Source of the DNA: Nemopilema nomurai
Lineage: Eukaryota; Cnidaria; Scyphozoa; Rhizostomeae; Rhizostomatidae
Assembly: GCA_003864495.1 (NCBI GenBank)
Contig: ML133431.1
Location: 111,955 to 175,954, forward strand
Reading direction: 5' to 3'
Length of the DNA stretch: 64,000 nt
Made by a program: the position numbers and the translations under genes. The notes beneath the pieces are model-generated. The model was not told where the DNA came from. It saw only the letters and a list, made by a program, of their open reading frames with translations, and made no database searches. Positions 47,168-59,148 of this stretch are shown here, piece by piece; position 1 is the stretch's first letter; every line of letters begins with the position of its first letter.

Positions 47168-49015
47168 ATGGAAACAAAAGAAGCAAATCAAAAGTTGTAT
47201 GAAACAAACCAAATGTTTTTTAATGAAATAGCAAACAAGGTTTTGTTAAGCGTTCATAATCCACGATATCGAACAATTAAAAGTATTGAAATCAATTTAT
47301 GTGAAAGATTGAAAGAAGATGCTTTTAATACAGATCAAGAAAAAGTGTGTCAAGAACTTTTAAAAAATGAAGAAGATTTATCTTCGTTGTTAACTTTACT
47401 GCAAAATATTAAAGAAATGGGTTTTGATTCTTCAACAGATCGATTAATTTTTCTTAAAATGAAAGATATAAACAATAATCAGAAATATGTTGTAGCAGAA
47501 GGAAATCGAAGAATGCTATGTTTAAAATTATTGTTCGGCTATGTGAACTTACAGAGTTTAGATTGGTTTTTAATTAATAATAATTTTTATCATTCAAAAA
47601 ATTCAGAAAAATACAAAAAATTAAAAACGAATGAAGAAAATAGAATTAAAAGTAATTTTACAAAAATTCAAAGAATAATCCAAGAATTTAAAGCAAGAAA
47701 TCAAAAAAGCGATTATGAAAATAAAGAATTTTGATTTGAAATAACTAATGATAGTAAATTTCTTTGAAGTAGAATTTTTGGGAAACATATAAACGGTGAA
47801 TCTTCCGGATTAAAGCAATGATCACGCGGATCATATTTTATAAATTTAATTAATTTTTTTAAAGATGGTTTTCCTGATTCAAAAGATACAAAAAAGATAA
47901 AAGATTGTGAAATAAAATTACAAAAAGCAATAGGAAGATTAAAAGATGATTTTAAGGCAGCACAAATTGTTTACTGAATTGTAAGTTCAGATGCAAAAAC
48001 AGAGAAAGAAATCGAAAATTACATGTTTAAAACACCGGTTTCGGCACTCCAAAAAGAATTTTGAACTAAATTAATAAAAAACACTCTAACTCAAATTGGA
48101 TGTGATTGAGGAGAGTATAAAAATCAATTTTCGATAGAGTGAAAAAATAACAAAACAGAACTAGATAAAGTAAACAGTGGTATTTCGACAAAAAACTTGA
48201 ATTTTATTAAGGAATGACATATTCGTGGAATTATCACAACGCGTTCTGATCTCAATTCTAAAAAAGAAAAGATTTTTAGAAAGGCTTTAAAAGAATTGCT
48301 CGAAATAGAGAAATCCAATGGAATACTAAACGAAGCTCAATTGCAAAAAATGGTTGAAATCAACGAGCTGGCAAAAAATCTTGTTAAAAAATGAAAAAAT
48401 AAATTACAAGGCATAGTTTTAGATACAAGATTTACTTTAATTATAGTGACTTTATTTAAACAATTAGAACATAATTCCAACCAAACACAATATGGACATG
48501 CAATGGCCAGTACAATAAGGACATTGTTAGAATTATTTATAATTTTTGGATATGTAAATCATAAATATGAAGATGATGATTCAATTGAAAAAGCAATTAA
48601 TAACCACGTAAAAGAAATAGACTTTATTGACAATTCCTGAACAAGTGCAGAAAAACTTGTTTATTTGATGGGAACTGATGATTTTAATTCTTCCGAAATT
48701 TTGTATGTTATTACACAAAAATATAGTAACAATGTTTTAAAAAGTTTTTGATCATTGGAAAATAATGAAAATAAAAAAATATTAAGTGATTTGGCAGAAT
48801 GTTGATGCAAAAAAAAACAATTAAATAAATTAATTCATAGACTTCATTATTTAGACGATACAATAGAATATCTCGAAAAATGCGTTATAAATATTAGTGC
48901 TTTTGTAGAAAAATTAGATAAAACAAAGTTTTCTAAAATAATTAAAATTGGTCAAAAAATGAAAAAATTTTGGACTAACAACGATTATCAAATTACTTTA
49001 GAAGAAATATTATAA
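47168..49015 (+). CDS. ParB-like protein with HEPN-like C-terminus
   Basis: A 615-aa protein starting one base after the methyltransferase. HNPRYRT (about residues 30-36) and the EGNRR motif (111-115, followed by MLCLKLL) mark a ParB/Srx-like N-terminal domain. The C-terminus carries TIRTLLELF (Arg451, Glu455) and QLNKLIH (His557), matching the 476-aa protein at 44262. The middle is helical and specific to this protein. As operon partner of a methylase it may act as nuclease, modification reader or RNase effector. It ends 6 bases inside the convergent gene. No known system with exactly this set came to mind. Confidence 0.6.
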
Positions 49016-50550
49016 AATCTCGCCTTTTTCAGAAAATTTTCAATTTTTATAATATTTTAATGAAACTTTTTCAAGTATACGATGATTTTCAATTGCTAAA
49101 GTGTAAATTGCAAAAGCATGAAGCGGAGTAAAGTTTTGTTTAAAATGAAAAAGGCGATTACGTGCGTTTAAAAACAATGTTGTTTCATCGCGTTCGGGGG
49201 AAAAAGTTAAATCAATAAAATATTGATAATCCTTACTCATGTATTTTTTGATGATTTGACAAACGTTTCAAAAATTACATGTTTCTTCTTGGAATTTTGA
49301 TTTCATTCAAGGAAATAATCGAATGATTATTTTTTGGAAAAAACTAATTGCTAACATACCAGCACTAAAAATATCGTTTTGTTTTAAATAATAATAAAAA
49401 TCATTATTAAGTTTTGTGATTTTGGAAGATCATTTGTATCAAAAATTGGAGATGATTTTAAATTTCGTTCCATAATAAAATAATAATATTTCAAAGACAA
49501 TGCTAAAATTTGCGAAAAGCCATAATAGTATTCAAGCGGCATATTTAATTCGCGTGAATAAAGAATTGGTTCGCGAAATAAAAAATAAAATAAAGGGAAT
49601 TGACCTTTATTTTCGGCAAATGTTTTGTTATAAGGAATTTGAATTCATATAAAAGGGTCTATAAGATTGTTTTTCGCAATATGTTCTTTAATTTTTTCGT
49701 CGCTGAAACTTGGAAGATCAGAAAGTGATCAAGTATTCATTTCACCGGAATTAATTGCTTGTTTTGAAACTTGAGACTTTAAATTAATAAGAATCTTTTT
49801 GGGGTTTGATTTGTTTTGGATATTGCTCGCTTTCAATAATAAAATTAGTTTGTCGATATATAAAAGTTTTAAAATATTCATATTTTTTGGAAAAAATGTG
49901 TTTTTACCGTCTGGAGTTGGTAAACCATCAGATTTTAATAAAGTTTCTGTAATCTTTGTTAAAAATTGATTTCAATTAAATCCAATTTTTTCTCATAAAA
50001 GATTTAATTCTTTGTAAGACAAATATGTGTCAGAATTTTGATGAATTAAATCCAATTCCCATTTGTTATAAATCTCTTGTATTTTTGACTTACGGTTTTT
50101 AATTTTTTTGTTTCTTAATAATAATCGGCCAATTTGATTTAATGATCCGTTAACTTCAAATTCTCTTAAATTGATGTTTTCGATGTTTTTTACAAAAGTT
50201 AAAGCAAAATATTTTCAATTGTCCGTGGTTGATTTTAGAAAATCACTAATTTCGTTTTCTTTTAAAAAAACTCCGAACTTTAAATTATTTTGTATAATTG
50301 TGAATTTTTGTGAAGAAGTTAATTTTTCAAAAGCGGTTTTTAAAGAAATAAAAAGCTCATTTTCTGGTGGTAAAAGAAATTTATGATAACCATCCAATAA
50401 TGGTTTTCAATAATTATGAATTTTCAGTAATTTTTGCTTAAAGATTTCATCATTTGATTCATGCGCAACATTTCAAATTAAATCACGAAAATTATGTTTT
50501 GTTAGTAAATTAAACAAAAAATCAATATCTTGATTATTTTTTTCTTTCAT
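49010..50550 (-). pseudogene. Large HEPN-motif protein, frameshifted
   Basis: Reading from ATG 50548-50550, the product is open for about 360 codons until a break near 49463-49465 (AAA run on this strand; one extra A restores the frame). It then continues to TAA 49010-49012, about 513 aa in all. Near its end the motif LNARNRLFHF (49145-49162) matches the canonical HEPN RNase signature R-N-x3-H. The long N-terminal region is helical and not recognised. Many HEPN proteins are toxins or abortive-infection RNases. It is convergent with the ParB-like gene and preceded by a 55-aa gene in the same direction. Confidence 0.55.
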
Positions 50551-50577
50551 TGGTAAAATTTTAACAAAAAAAACAGG

Positions 50578-50745
50578 TTATTTTTGTTTTTCTAGTTTAC
50601 GAATTACTTTTATGAAAAAAGCACGCATTTCAGGTGATTGATTCAAAGCATACTGTTGGGTAAAGGCAATGTATTCTTTTGTGAAAATAGTATTTAATTT
50701 TATTTTTTTATGTTTTGATTTTTTATTTTGATTATTCTTATCCAT
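50578..50745 (-). CDS. Small basic protein, possible HEPN partner
   Basis: A 55-aa lysine-rich protein (MDKNNQNKKSKHKKIK...EYIAFTQQY...) ending 28 bases before the HEPN-motif gene and in the same direction. Its size and place fit an antitoxin or regulator in a toxin-antitoxin-like pair, but no domain is recognisable. No other evidence of function. Confidence 0.45.
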   Translation of the reverse strand: MDKNNQNKKSKHKKIKLNTIFTKEYIAFTQQYALNQSPEMRAFFIKVIRKLEKQK

Positions 50746-50983
50746 TTATATTATCTTTAAAGACATTTGTTCTGTCTTGTTAGTTTTCAGAATATATTTT
50801 AAATTAATTTTTTCATTAGATAAAGTTGTGTTTTTGAGATTACGAATTTATCGTTTTTAATTATATCTTATTAAGTTATTTCACAAAAATATATTCAATC
50901 TTTTGAGTTTATCGTAAGTATGAATTAATTTTTTATATATATGTGTTTTTTTTAATAAAACAAAAAAATATATGGTTTAAAAA

Positions 50984-53452
50984 CTATTTTTTGGATTTTT
51001 TTGGTTTAGTTAATTGTTTCATATTATTGTAATGTTCGGAATATTCTTTTTTGAAAAATAAATTAAATGCTTTTGCTTGTTCTTTGATGCTATATTTTCT
51101 TGTTTCACTTTCACCTGAATTAATCTTATCGTTATGATTCCAATGTCCTAATTGCAACAAACAATCATATTCTTTTTTATATTTTAAAATTGTTTTAAAT
51201 TTTTTTTCTAGAAAACTCTTTCAAGCTTTTGTTTTGATTCAATATGCAGAAAATATTTCTAAAATACTCCTCATAATGTGTGGCAAAATTAATATCTTGT
51301 GTGTTTTTTTTGATTTGTGAGTTTTAATAAATAAATGCCAATATTCATGATAAATGCTAAAGTATTCATAATCAATTTTTTCTACATTTGAAATCATGTG
51401 TTGTGTTTTTAAATTAGATGGTTTTTTTGTAATTCTATAAAAACAATTTTTTTTACTTTCGGGAATATTGCGCATTAAGTTATTTATAAAATACTCCTTA
51501 TGTGATAGTAAAATAAATTGTGCATATTGATTTTTTTTAATAAAATCAATCAATATTTCCATCAACAAATAAGAATTCTCTTGTGTTAAACTTGAAATAG
51601 GATCGTCAATTACGATTAAGTAGGATGATCAATCATCGTCTTGTTTTGTTATTGTGTTTTTATACTCGGCAATAAAGTATAAAAAAATTAAAATATTTTT
51701 TTCACCTTCGCTTAAATATTTAAATTTTATATCTGCTGATTTTTTTTCATTAGTTTTATGGATTGAATATTGATGTTGAACAAATTTTGATTTTACGCGC
51801 TTCAATTTAAAATCTAATTGAAAAAAATCTAAATAATCATTAACAGAATTGATGATTTCTTGGTTTGGTTTGAATTGGGTACGCAATCTATTAATTTCTT
51901 TAATTTGATTTTTTATTGTTTTGAAAACATTTGTTGCATTTTCATATTTTTGAAACAAACTGTGAAATTCAAAATAATTTTTTAAGAACGTTTTGTGAAT
52001 TATTTGTTTATAAGTTTTTTCAATTTGATAGGACAATTTATTTTTTGCGAGCAAACCATTATTCTTTTTGATAACTTTACAAATCAAACTTTCAATTTTT
52101 TGGTTAAAAAAATTTGATGTAAACTTTTCTTCGATTTTGATTATCTTGTTCTTTATTAGTTGATTTTTAGAATTGTTATTTTGTTTTAAATTGAAAAAAT
52201 AATTTTCTAGATTGAAAAAATAATTTTCAATACATTTTATATATGTATCAAAAGCATCTCAAATCTTTTGATATTCATTAGCAGAAATATTTATAAATTT
52301 AGCAACTTCAGTTAATAAATTATTTACTTCATTTTTATTCTTAAGGACCTGTTTAATAATTATTTGTCGGTGTTTTAAGATGTTTTTAAAGTCTTTTGAA
52401 AAGTTTTTGTTTTCATATTTTCAATATTGTGAAATCTGTTTTTTAAGTTCTTTGATATTGGAAGAAGGGTTTTGTATGATTTTTTCAATTGAAAACTTTA
52501 ATTCTTGTTTTTTCTTGGCAAATTTTGTCAAATTTGCAACCAAATTGTTTTTAAAAGTTATTATTTTTTCATCAAACAACACAATTTTGACTATTTTATG
52601 TTTAATTGGTTGTTTATTGTTTAAATAATAAAATTTTATTATTTCTTTTTCTAATTCGTCGGAAAAATCTATTCCAGTTTGTTTTATAAGGTTTAAAATG
52701 TTTGAATTATTTTGTTTGAAATTAGTGAATTGCTCAAAAAGAAAGTGAGTCAATCGTAATGAAAATTTTTTTTTTGTTCTAAATCGAGGTAGAAAAAAAT
52801 CAAATTTATTAGTAAAGTGTTTTTCAAAATTACGAAAATTTGATAATAAAATTTCAAAAAAACTCTTAATGTGTGGCGAATTAATAAAAAGTTTTTTGAG
52901 ATTTTTTTCAATTTCAGAAATTTTAAGATTAAAAATGTGTCAATTAAAATATTCGAAAAAAGAGTTATTTGTTGAAACGCGTTTGATTAAATCAGTTGGG
53001 AGTGCATTATCTTTATTTAGAAAATCTAGTATTTTGTTTTGGATTTGTTGAATTTGTTCATTGATTTTTGAATTATCTTTTGTCTGGAATGTTAAACTGC
53101 TATTAATCTTAATATCTCTATGATCTCTATATGGTGGTCAAGTTGAGGTTTTGAAAAAAATATTATTAAAATATTGACTATTAAACACAAAAATATTTTG
53201 GAATTGTTGGTGATCAATGGGTTTTTTCTTTTTTAATAAAGAAATTATTTTATCTTCTGAGTTAGATGTTTTTTGGGTTTTTAAATTTTTTATAAGTCTG
53301 GAAATTATAGTTTTTCCCACACCGTTATTTCCAAAAAATAAGTTGGTTTTTTTTAAATCTAGTATTTTTTTATTCTTTCGAAAAGGACCGTATTGTTTAA
53401 CAAAATGTATTTCATCAACAAAATTTTGGTAATCTGGCTTTTTAGTATTCAA
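50984..53452 (-). CDS. PrrC/RloC-like AAA ATPase, putative anticodon nuclease
   Basis: An 822-aa protein. The SMC-like ATPase has Walker A GNNGVGKT (residues 41-48), a long coiled-coil middle, the LSEGEKNIL signature and Walker B LIVIDDP (Asp616, Asp617). The C-terminal segment LPHIMRSILEIF has R728 and E732, and a later GHWNH offers the His (770 or 773). That is the R-x3-E...H triad of PrrC-type anticodon nucleases (R320, E324, H356 in E. coli PrrC). Such enzymes cut a host tRNA when a companion restriction system is disarmed. A 21-base duplication encodes ENYFFNL twice near 52200-52235. Divergent from the type III restriction gene. Confidence 0.65.
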
Positions 53453-53689
53453 TTTATCTAATAATTAAAATGTTTATTTTTTTAAAAAAAACATCATCTA
53501 AATCGTTTTAATAGAATATTTTATTCAAAAATAACTTTTAAATAAATTTTATCACTTATTCAATTAAATTTAACTCTACTGAATAAGAAAACAATAAAAA
53601 TTATTTTGGAAATAATATAATAAGAACATATATTCAAATAAAGATCAAAAAACACAATCGTTAATCTTTGTTGATATTAAAGGGAAATA

Positions 53690-55962
53690 ATGCAATTATC
53701 GAATAGTCAAAAAAACGCTGTTAATCAACTAATTAAAAAATATCACGCCTGAAAATTCAATCAAAAAGAAAAAACGGTTGACTTTTCAGCTCCAACTGGA
53801 TCTGGAAAAACTTTCATTATCAGTAATTTTGTTGCCGAATTATTGCGCAATAAAAACCCGGAAGAAAAAATCGTCGTTTTTCTTGCAACCCTTTCTTCAT
53901 CAAAACTACCAAAGCAATTTGCCGAGAAAGTTAAATCAAAATACATGGATCATTTGTCTTGAAAGTTTGATGTTGAATATAAAATGGCGCCTTCAAGCAA
54001 AACAACAAGTGCAAAAGATTATGAACCACGTTTAATTGCTACTGATAATACAATGATATCGTTGGGCGTTCATCATTTACCAAAAGCTCAATTTTTATTC
54101 AACGTGGTTGTTTTGAAAAATTCTTAGCCCAAATTAAAAATGAAAACTATCAATTAATTTACATTCGTGACGAAGCCCATCACGGCGGCAAGAAAGAAAA
54201 CAAAAAACTCGATAATTTTGAAACCAAAATTCAAACTGCAGCTGATTTTGTGATTCGAATGACAGCAACGGCAAAAAACCCGCAAAATGTCGTTGCAATT
54301 ACTGAAGACGACCTTCTTGAAGATCAGATTCAATTATTAAAAAACAAACCAATTGTTAATTATGCTATTGATCGTTTAAAAAATAAATCGATTAGTAAGC
54401 TTGAATTGCTTGATCATTGTTTGAAGGTTTTCAAGCAAGAAGTGATTCCTGCTTATCAAAAAGCATGTCAAACAATTAATAAAACAATTCATCCCGCATT
54501 TTTAATTCAAGTTGATTCCGAACACAAGGAAAACAGTAAAGAATTTAAAACTTTAATAAAAGATGTTAAAAAACGGATTCAAAACTTGAATTTAAATTAC
54601 GCGATTTATTTTGATCGAATTAAAACTAGTAATTTACGTGAAAACGTAAATTTACTTGAAATTAGTGAAAATCAATCACCAATTGATGTAATTCTTTTTA
54701 AAATTGGTCCTGCAACTGGTTGAGATATTCCAAGAGCTTGTATGTTATTACAATTACGGAATGTTAGTTCTTGAACTTTAATGCAACAAACAAGCGGGCG
54801 AATTAAACGTAATCCAGTTCCTGAAGTAATTGATTTGCCAATTGATTCAATTTTTAATTCCTATTATTTGTATCTTAATCGTCAACAAGGATTGCAACGG
54901 GAGTTTTTTAATTACGAATTAAAAAAACCAGCCCAAAAATGAACGTGAATTCAAGGTGAAATTACGAATGCAAACGAAGTAAAAATTACTAAAACAGAAG
55001 ATTATAAAACAAAAATGAAAACGTTTTTGAATAATGCAATTGAAAGCGAAACTATTAACCAATGTGTTGAAACAATTATTCAAAAAGATAACCACATTAT
55101 TGAATTTGAAGAATTTTCGAATGGCAAAAAAATTTATTCAAATAATCATGTGATCAAAAATGCTTTAGAATTGTTGATCCAATACAATAAAAAATGTTTT
55201 CGTTATCAAAAATTAATTCAACCGATTGAAGAATTACTTGCAAACACAGCTAAGAAAATTGGTAAAAATTATTATTATTTAATTATTTTCGTTTGTGAAA
55301 ACATTGCCGAAATTAAAGCAATTTATGACAAATGCTTCTTTAATCAGAAAATTGTTTATCAATATCAACTTAATGATCAAGCACAAGCAATGCCAAACTA
55401 TACTTTAATTCAAAGCAAAGATCAACCAAAACCATTCTTTTTAATCGATGAACTAAAAAGCAATTATTTATACCAAGTAAATTTAATTGATAAGCAATCA
55501 AAACAACTGTTAGATTCCAAACCCGAAACAATATTTATGGGTTATATTGATCATTTCATCGATTTAAAACCAACAATTAAAAAAATGGTTGCTTGAGCAA
55601 AAAACCCAAATCGTGGTCAAATCAATTTGGAATACATTGATGCAAATCAAACCCATGCATTGTTTCCTGATTTTGTTTTTAAAATTGGTAAATACTATCT
55701 TTATGTTGAAATTAAATCGATCAATGATTTTTCAAGCGCAAAAACCAACCAAATTAAAACCGTTTTTGAAAAATATATTACCAAAAACCCAAATGCAAAC
55801 ATTGTTTTAAGTGTTTGTTATATCGATGTTGATAGATCTTACAATCCAATTGTAAAAACAATGAATTACAGTTGTTTTAGTGAAATTAAATTTGAATTAC
55901 GATTTGAAAAAACATTAGAAAGAGCGGTTGAACGTCATCAAAAGGATTTAGAAACATGTTAA
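53690..55962 (+). pseudogene. Type III restriction enzyme Res subunit, frameshifted
   Basis: Helicase-nuclease subunit of a type III RM system. Walker A APTGSGKTF lies near residue 36 and the DEAH box reads IRDEAHHGG. A motif VI-like QQTSGRIKR follows, and the C-terminal nuclease has FPDFVFKIGKYYLYVEIK (Asp 55669, Glu 55708, Lys 55714), the PD...ExK site. The first frame ends early because of a break at the TTTTT run 54092-54096; one extra T joins both parts into about 757 aa. The ribosome site AGGGAAATA precedes the ATG. The stop overlaps the first Mod gene by 7 bases, so res lies upstream of mod, the reverse of the usual order. Confidence 0.85.
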
Positions 55963-57521
55963 GAAAAGAAGCAATTGCGAAAATTAAAGATATTCATCAC
56001 AAGGCATTTAATGCTGAACAAAAACAACTGGCGATCGAAATGATTGAAAAATCGCCTGATCATGCAATTAAAACATGATATGAATTTATTATTCGACGCG
56101 TTAACCTTGGTTTTACGTTTGATTACGCACCAGAACCAAATGTGAAAAAAATCAATTTAATTGAAAATCAACCGAATTTAAACATTACCAAAACCGATAA
56201 TCAATTAACTCATAAATTAATCATTGGAGATAATTTCGATGGATTGAAAAATTTGTTAATTACCCATCGAAAAAAGATTGATATCATTTACATTGATCCA
56301 CCTTACAATACGGAAGCAGCAAGTAGTGATGGAAATAATCAATTTAGTCAAAATGGCGAATACATTGGAACGCAAGTGATTAAAAATTCAAAAACCGGCA
56401 AATTTATTTACCGTGATAAATTTGCCAGAACCGGTTGATTAAATATGCTTAACGAACGATTGAAACTTGCCAATGATCTTTTAAGTGATCAAGGTGTAAT
56501 CTTTGTTTCAATTGATGATAATGAACAAGCTTATTTGAAAGTTTTAATGGATGAAATTTTTGGTGAAGAGAATTTTATTTGTAATTTTACCTGAGAAAAA
56601 ACATTAGCGCCAAAAAATGATAATAAATTTGTTTCAAACAATCATGATTACATTCTTTGTTATCGCAAATCCGATCAATTAAGTGGTTTTGAACGGCTAG
56701 AAAGAAATGAGTCTCATAATAAAGCTTATAAGTATAACGATAATGATGGTAAGGGATTTTATATGATAGATAATTTGACAGCGGCTACATCAAATTATAA
56801 ATATGAAGTAAAAATTAATAATAAAACTTATAAATTACCCAAACATCGTAACTGATTATATTCAGAAAAACGCATGTACGAACTTATCCAAGAAGGCAAA
56901 ATTTATATACCAGAAAATGAAAATCAAAGATTAGCATATAAAAGATACTTGAATCAAGTGAGTGGAATTATTTCGAATACGATTTTAAATCACAAACTAG
57001 TTGGAAATACTAGCGAAAACCAAAGACAATTGAATGAAATTTTAAGCCATCAAACCTTTAGATATCCAAAGGGAATCAAACTAATCAAATATTTAATTAA
57101 ATTAATTCCTCATAATAAAAACGCCACCGTTTTAGATTTCTATGCTGGAAGTGGAACCACCGCACATGCAGTAATGGATCTAAATCGCGAAGATGGTGGA
57201 AAACGAAAGTGCATTTTAATTACGAACAATGAAAATAACATCGCTTACGATGTTACATACGAACGTTTGCATCGCATCATAAAACAACAAGGAACAAAGG
57301 GTGAAACTGATTTTCCCTGATTAAATCAAAAAGTTGATTATTCGATGAATAATTTAAAAGTTTTTGTTTTAAAAGAACATGATATTCGTTTAAATATTGA
57401 TATTGATCAATTACTTAAGTATGCTAATCAACAATTAAAACAACTTGATTCGGAATTTAATTGTGATCAAGATTCACTTGCTAAAAAATTACAAGGATTA
57501 TATCCGTTATTAAAAAAATAA
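55956..57521 (+). CDS. Type III DNA methyltransferase Mod, copy 1
   Basis: A 521-aa beta-class N6-adenine methylase. The catalytic IDIIYIDPPYNTEAA (DPPY near residue 112) comes first and the SAM-binding VLDFYAGSGTTAHAV near residue 397 second, the beta order of type III Mod proteins. Between them lies a variable target-recognition part (about residues 215-350) that differs strongly from copy 2, while both ends are nearly identical. It is translationally coupled to res. Type III Mod methylates one strand of an asymmetric site and guides Res. Confidence 0.9.
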
Positions 57522-57578
57522 TTTATCAAATATGATCGTAAAAAATAAAAAATATTCAATTTTAAAAGGTTTTGAAAC

Positions 57579-59141
57579 ATGTTAAGAAAAGAAGCAATTG
57601 CTAGAATCAACGCTATTCATCACAAAGCATTTAATGACGAACAAAAACAACTTGCTTGTAGAATTTTGGAAAAAGCATCTGATCATGAAATTAAAGCAAT
57701 ATATGATTTTATTATCCAACGCGTTAAACTTGGTTTTACATTTGATTATGCACCAGAACCAAATGTCAAAAAAATCAGTTTAATTGAAAATCAACCAAAT
57801 TTAAACATTATCAAAACCGATAATCAATTAACTCACAAACTCATCATTGGTGATAATTTCGATGGATTAAAAAACTTATTAATTACCCATCGAAAAAAGA
57901 TTGATATCATTTACATTGATCCACCTTACAATACGGAAGCAGCAAGTGGTGAAGGGAATAATCAATTCAGTCAAAGTGGTGAATACACTGGAACTAAAAC
58001 GATCGAAAATCCAAACACCGGTAAGTTTATTTATCGCGATAAATTTGCCAGAACCGGTTGATTAAATATGCTCAACGAACGATTAAAACTTGCCAAAGAG
58101 CTTTTAAGTGATCAAGGTGTGATCTTTGTTTCGATTGATGATAATGAACAAGCATATTTGAAAGTATTAATGGATGAAATTTTTGGTGAAGAGAATTTTA
58201 TTTGTAATTTTATTTGAGAAAAAACATATGCACCAAAAAATAATAACAAGTGTGTTTCAACTGATCATGATTACATTCTTTGTTATCGAAAATCTGATCA
58301 ATTAAGTGTGTTTCAACGTTTGCAACGTACAGAAAAAAATAATTATTTTTATCGTCATGACGATAAAGATGGGCGTGGTGTTTATGGAATTGACAATTTA
58401 ACCGTTAAAAACGGAAAACATTTTCCGATTGAAATTAATGGGCAAACTTATTTTCCTGGTAAACATAATGGTTGACGTCTTTCCGAAAGTAAAATTTATC
58501 AATTAATTAAAGAAAATCGGATTTATATTCCAAAAGGCGAAAATAAAAGATTGCGTTACAAACGTTATTTAAGCGAAGTTGGTGGTGTGATCAGTAGTAG
58601 TATTTTAAAATATGGTTTGGTTGGGCATACTGATTCGAACCAAAAAGAATTAAATAGTATTTTAAATCAACAATTATTTGATTACCCAAAAGGAATCAAA
58701 CTAATTAAATACTTAATTCAGTTAATTCCTCATAATAAAAACGCAACTGTTTTAGATTTCTATGCTGGAAGTGGAACAACCGCTCATGCAGTAATGGATC
58801 TTAATCGCGAAGATGGTGGAAAACGGGAATGCATTTTAATTACAAACAATGAAAACAACATCGCTTACGATGTTACATACGAACGTTTACATCGCATCAT
58901 AAAACAACAAGGAACAAAGGGTGAAACTGATTTTCCCTGATTAAATCAAAAAATTGATTATTCGATGAATAATTTAAAAGTTTTTGTTTTAAAAGAACAT
59001 GATATTCGTTTAAATATTGATATTGATCAATTACTTAAGTATGCTAATCAACAATTAAAACAACTTGATTCGGAATTTAATTGTGATCAAGATACACTTG
59101 CTAAACAATTACAAAAGTTATACCCATTATTAAAGGAATAG
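57579..59141 (+). CDS. Type III DNA methyltransferase Mod, copy 2
   Basis: A 520-aa paralogue of copy 1. The N-terminal third (including IDPPYNTEAAS) and the last third (including FYAGSGTTAHAV) are almost the same in DNA and protein. The middle target-recognition part is different, so it should modify another sequence. The bases before its start (TTGAAACATGTTAAG) copy the res/mod1 junction, a sign of tandem duplication. It ends 7 bases before the AAA ATPase gene and is in the same operon. Two Mods with one Res may give two specificities or allow switching by recombination. Confidence 0.9.
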
Positions 59142-59148
59142 TGCTTTT

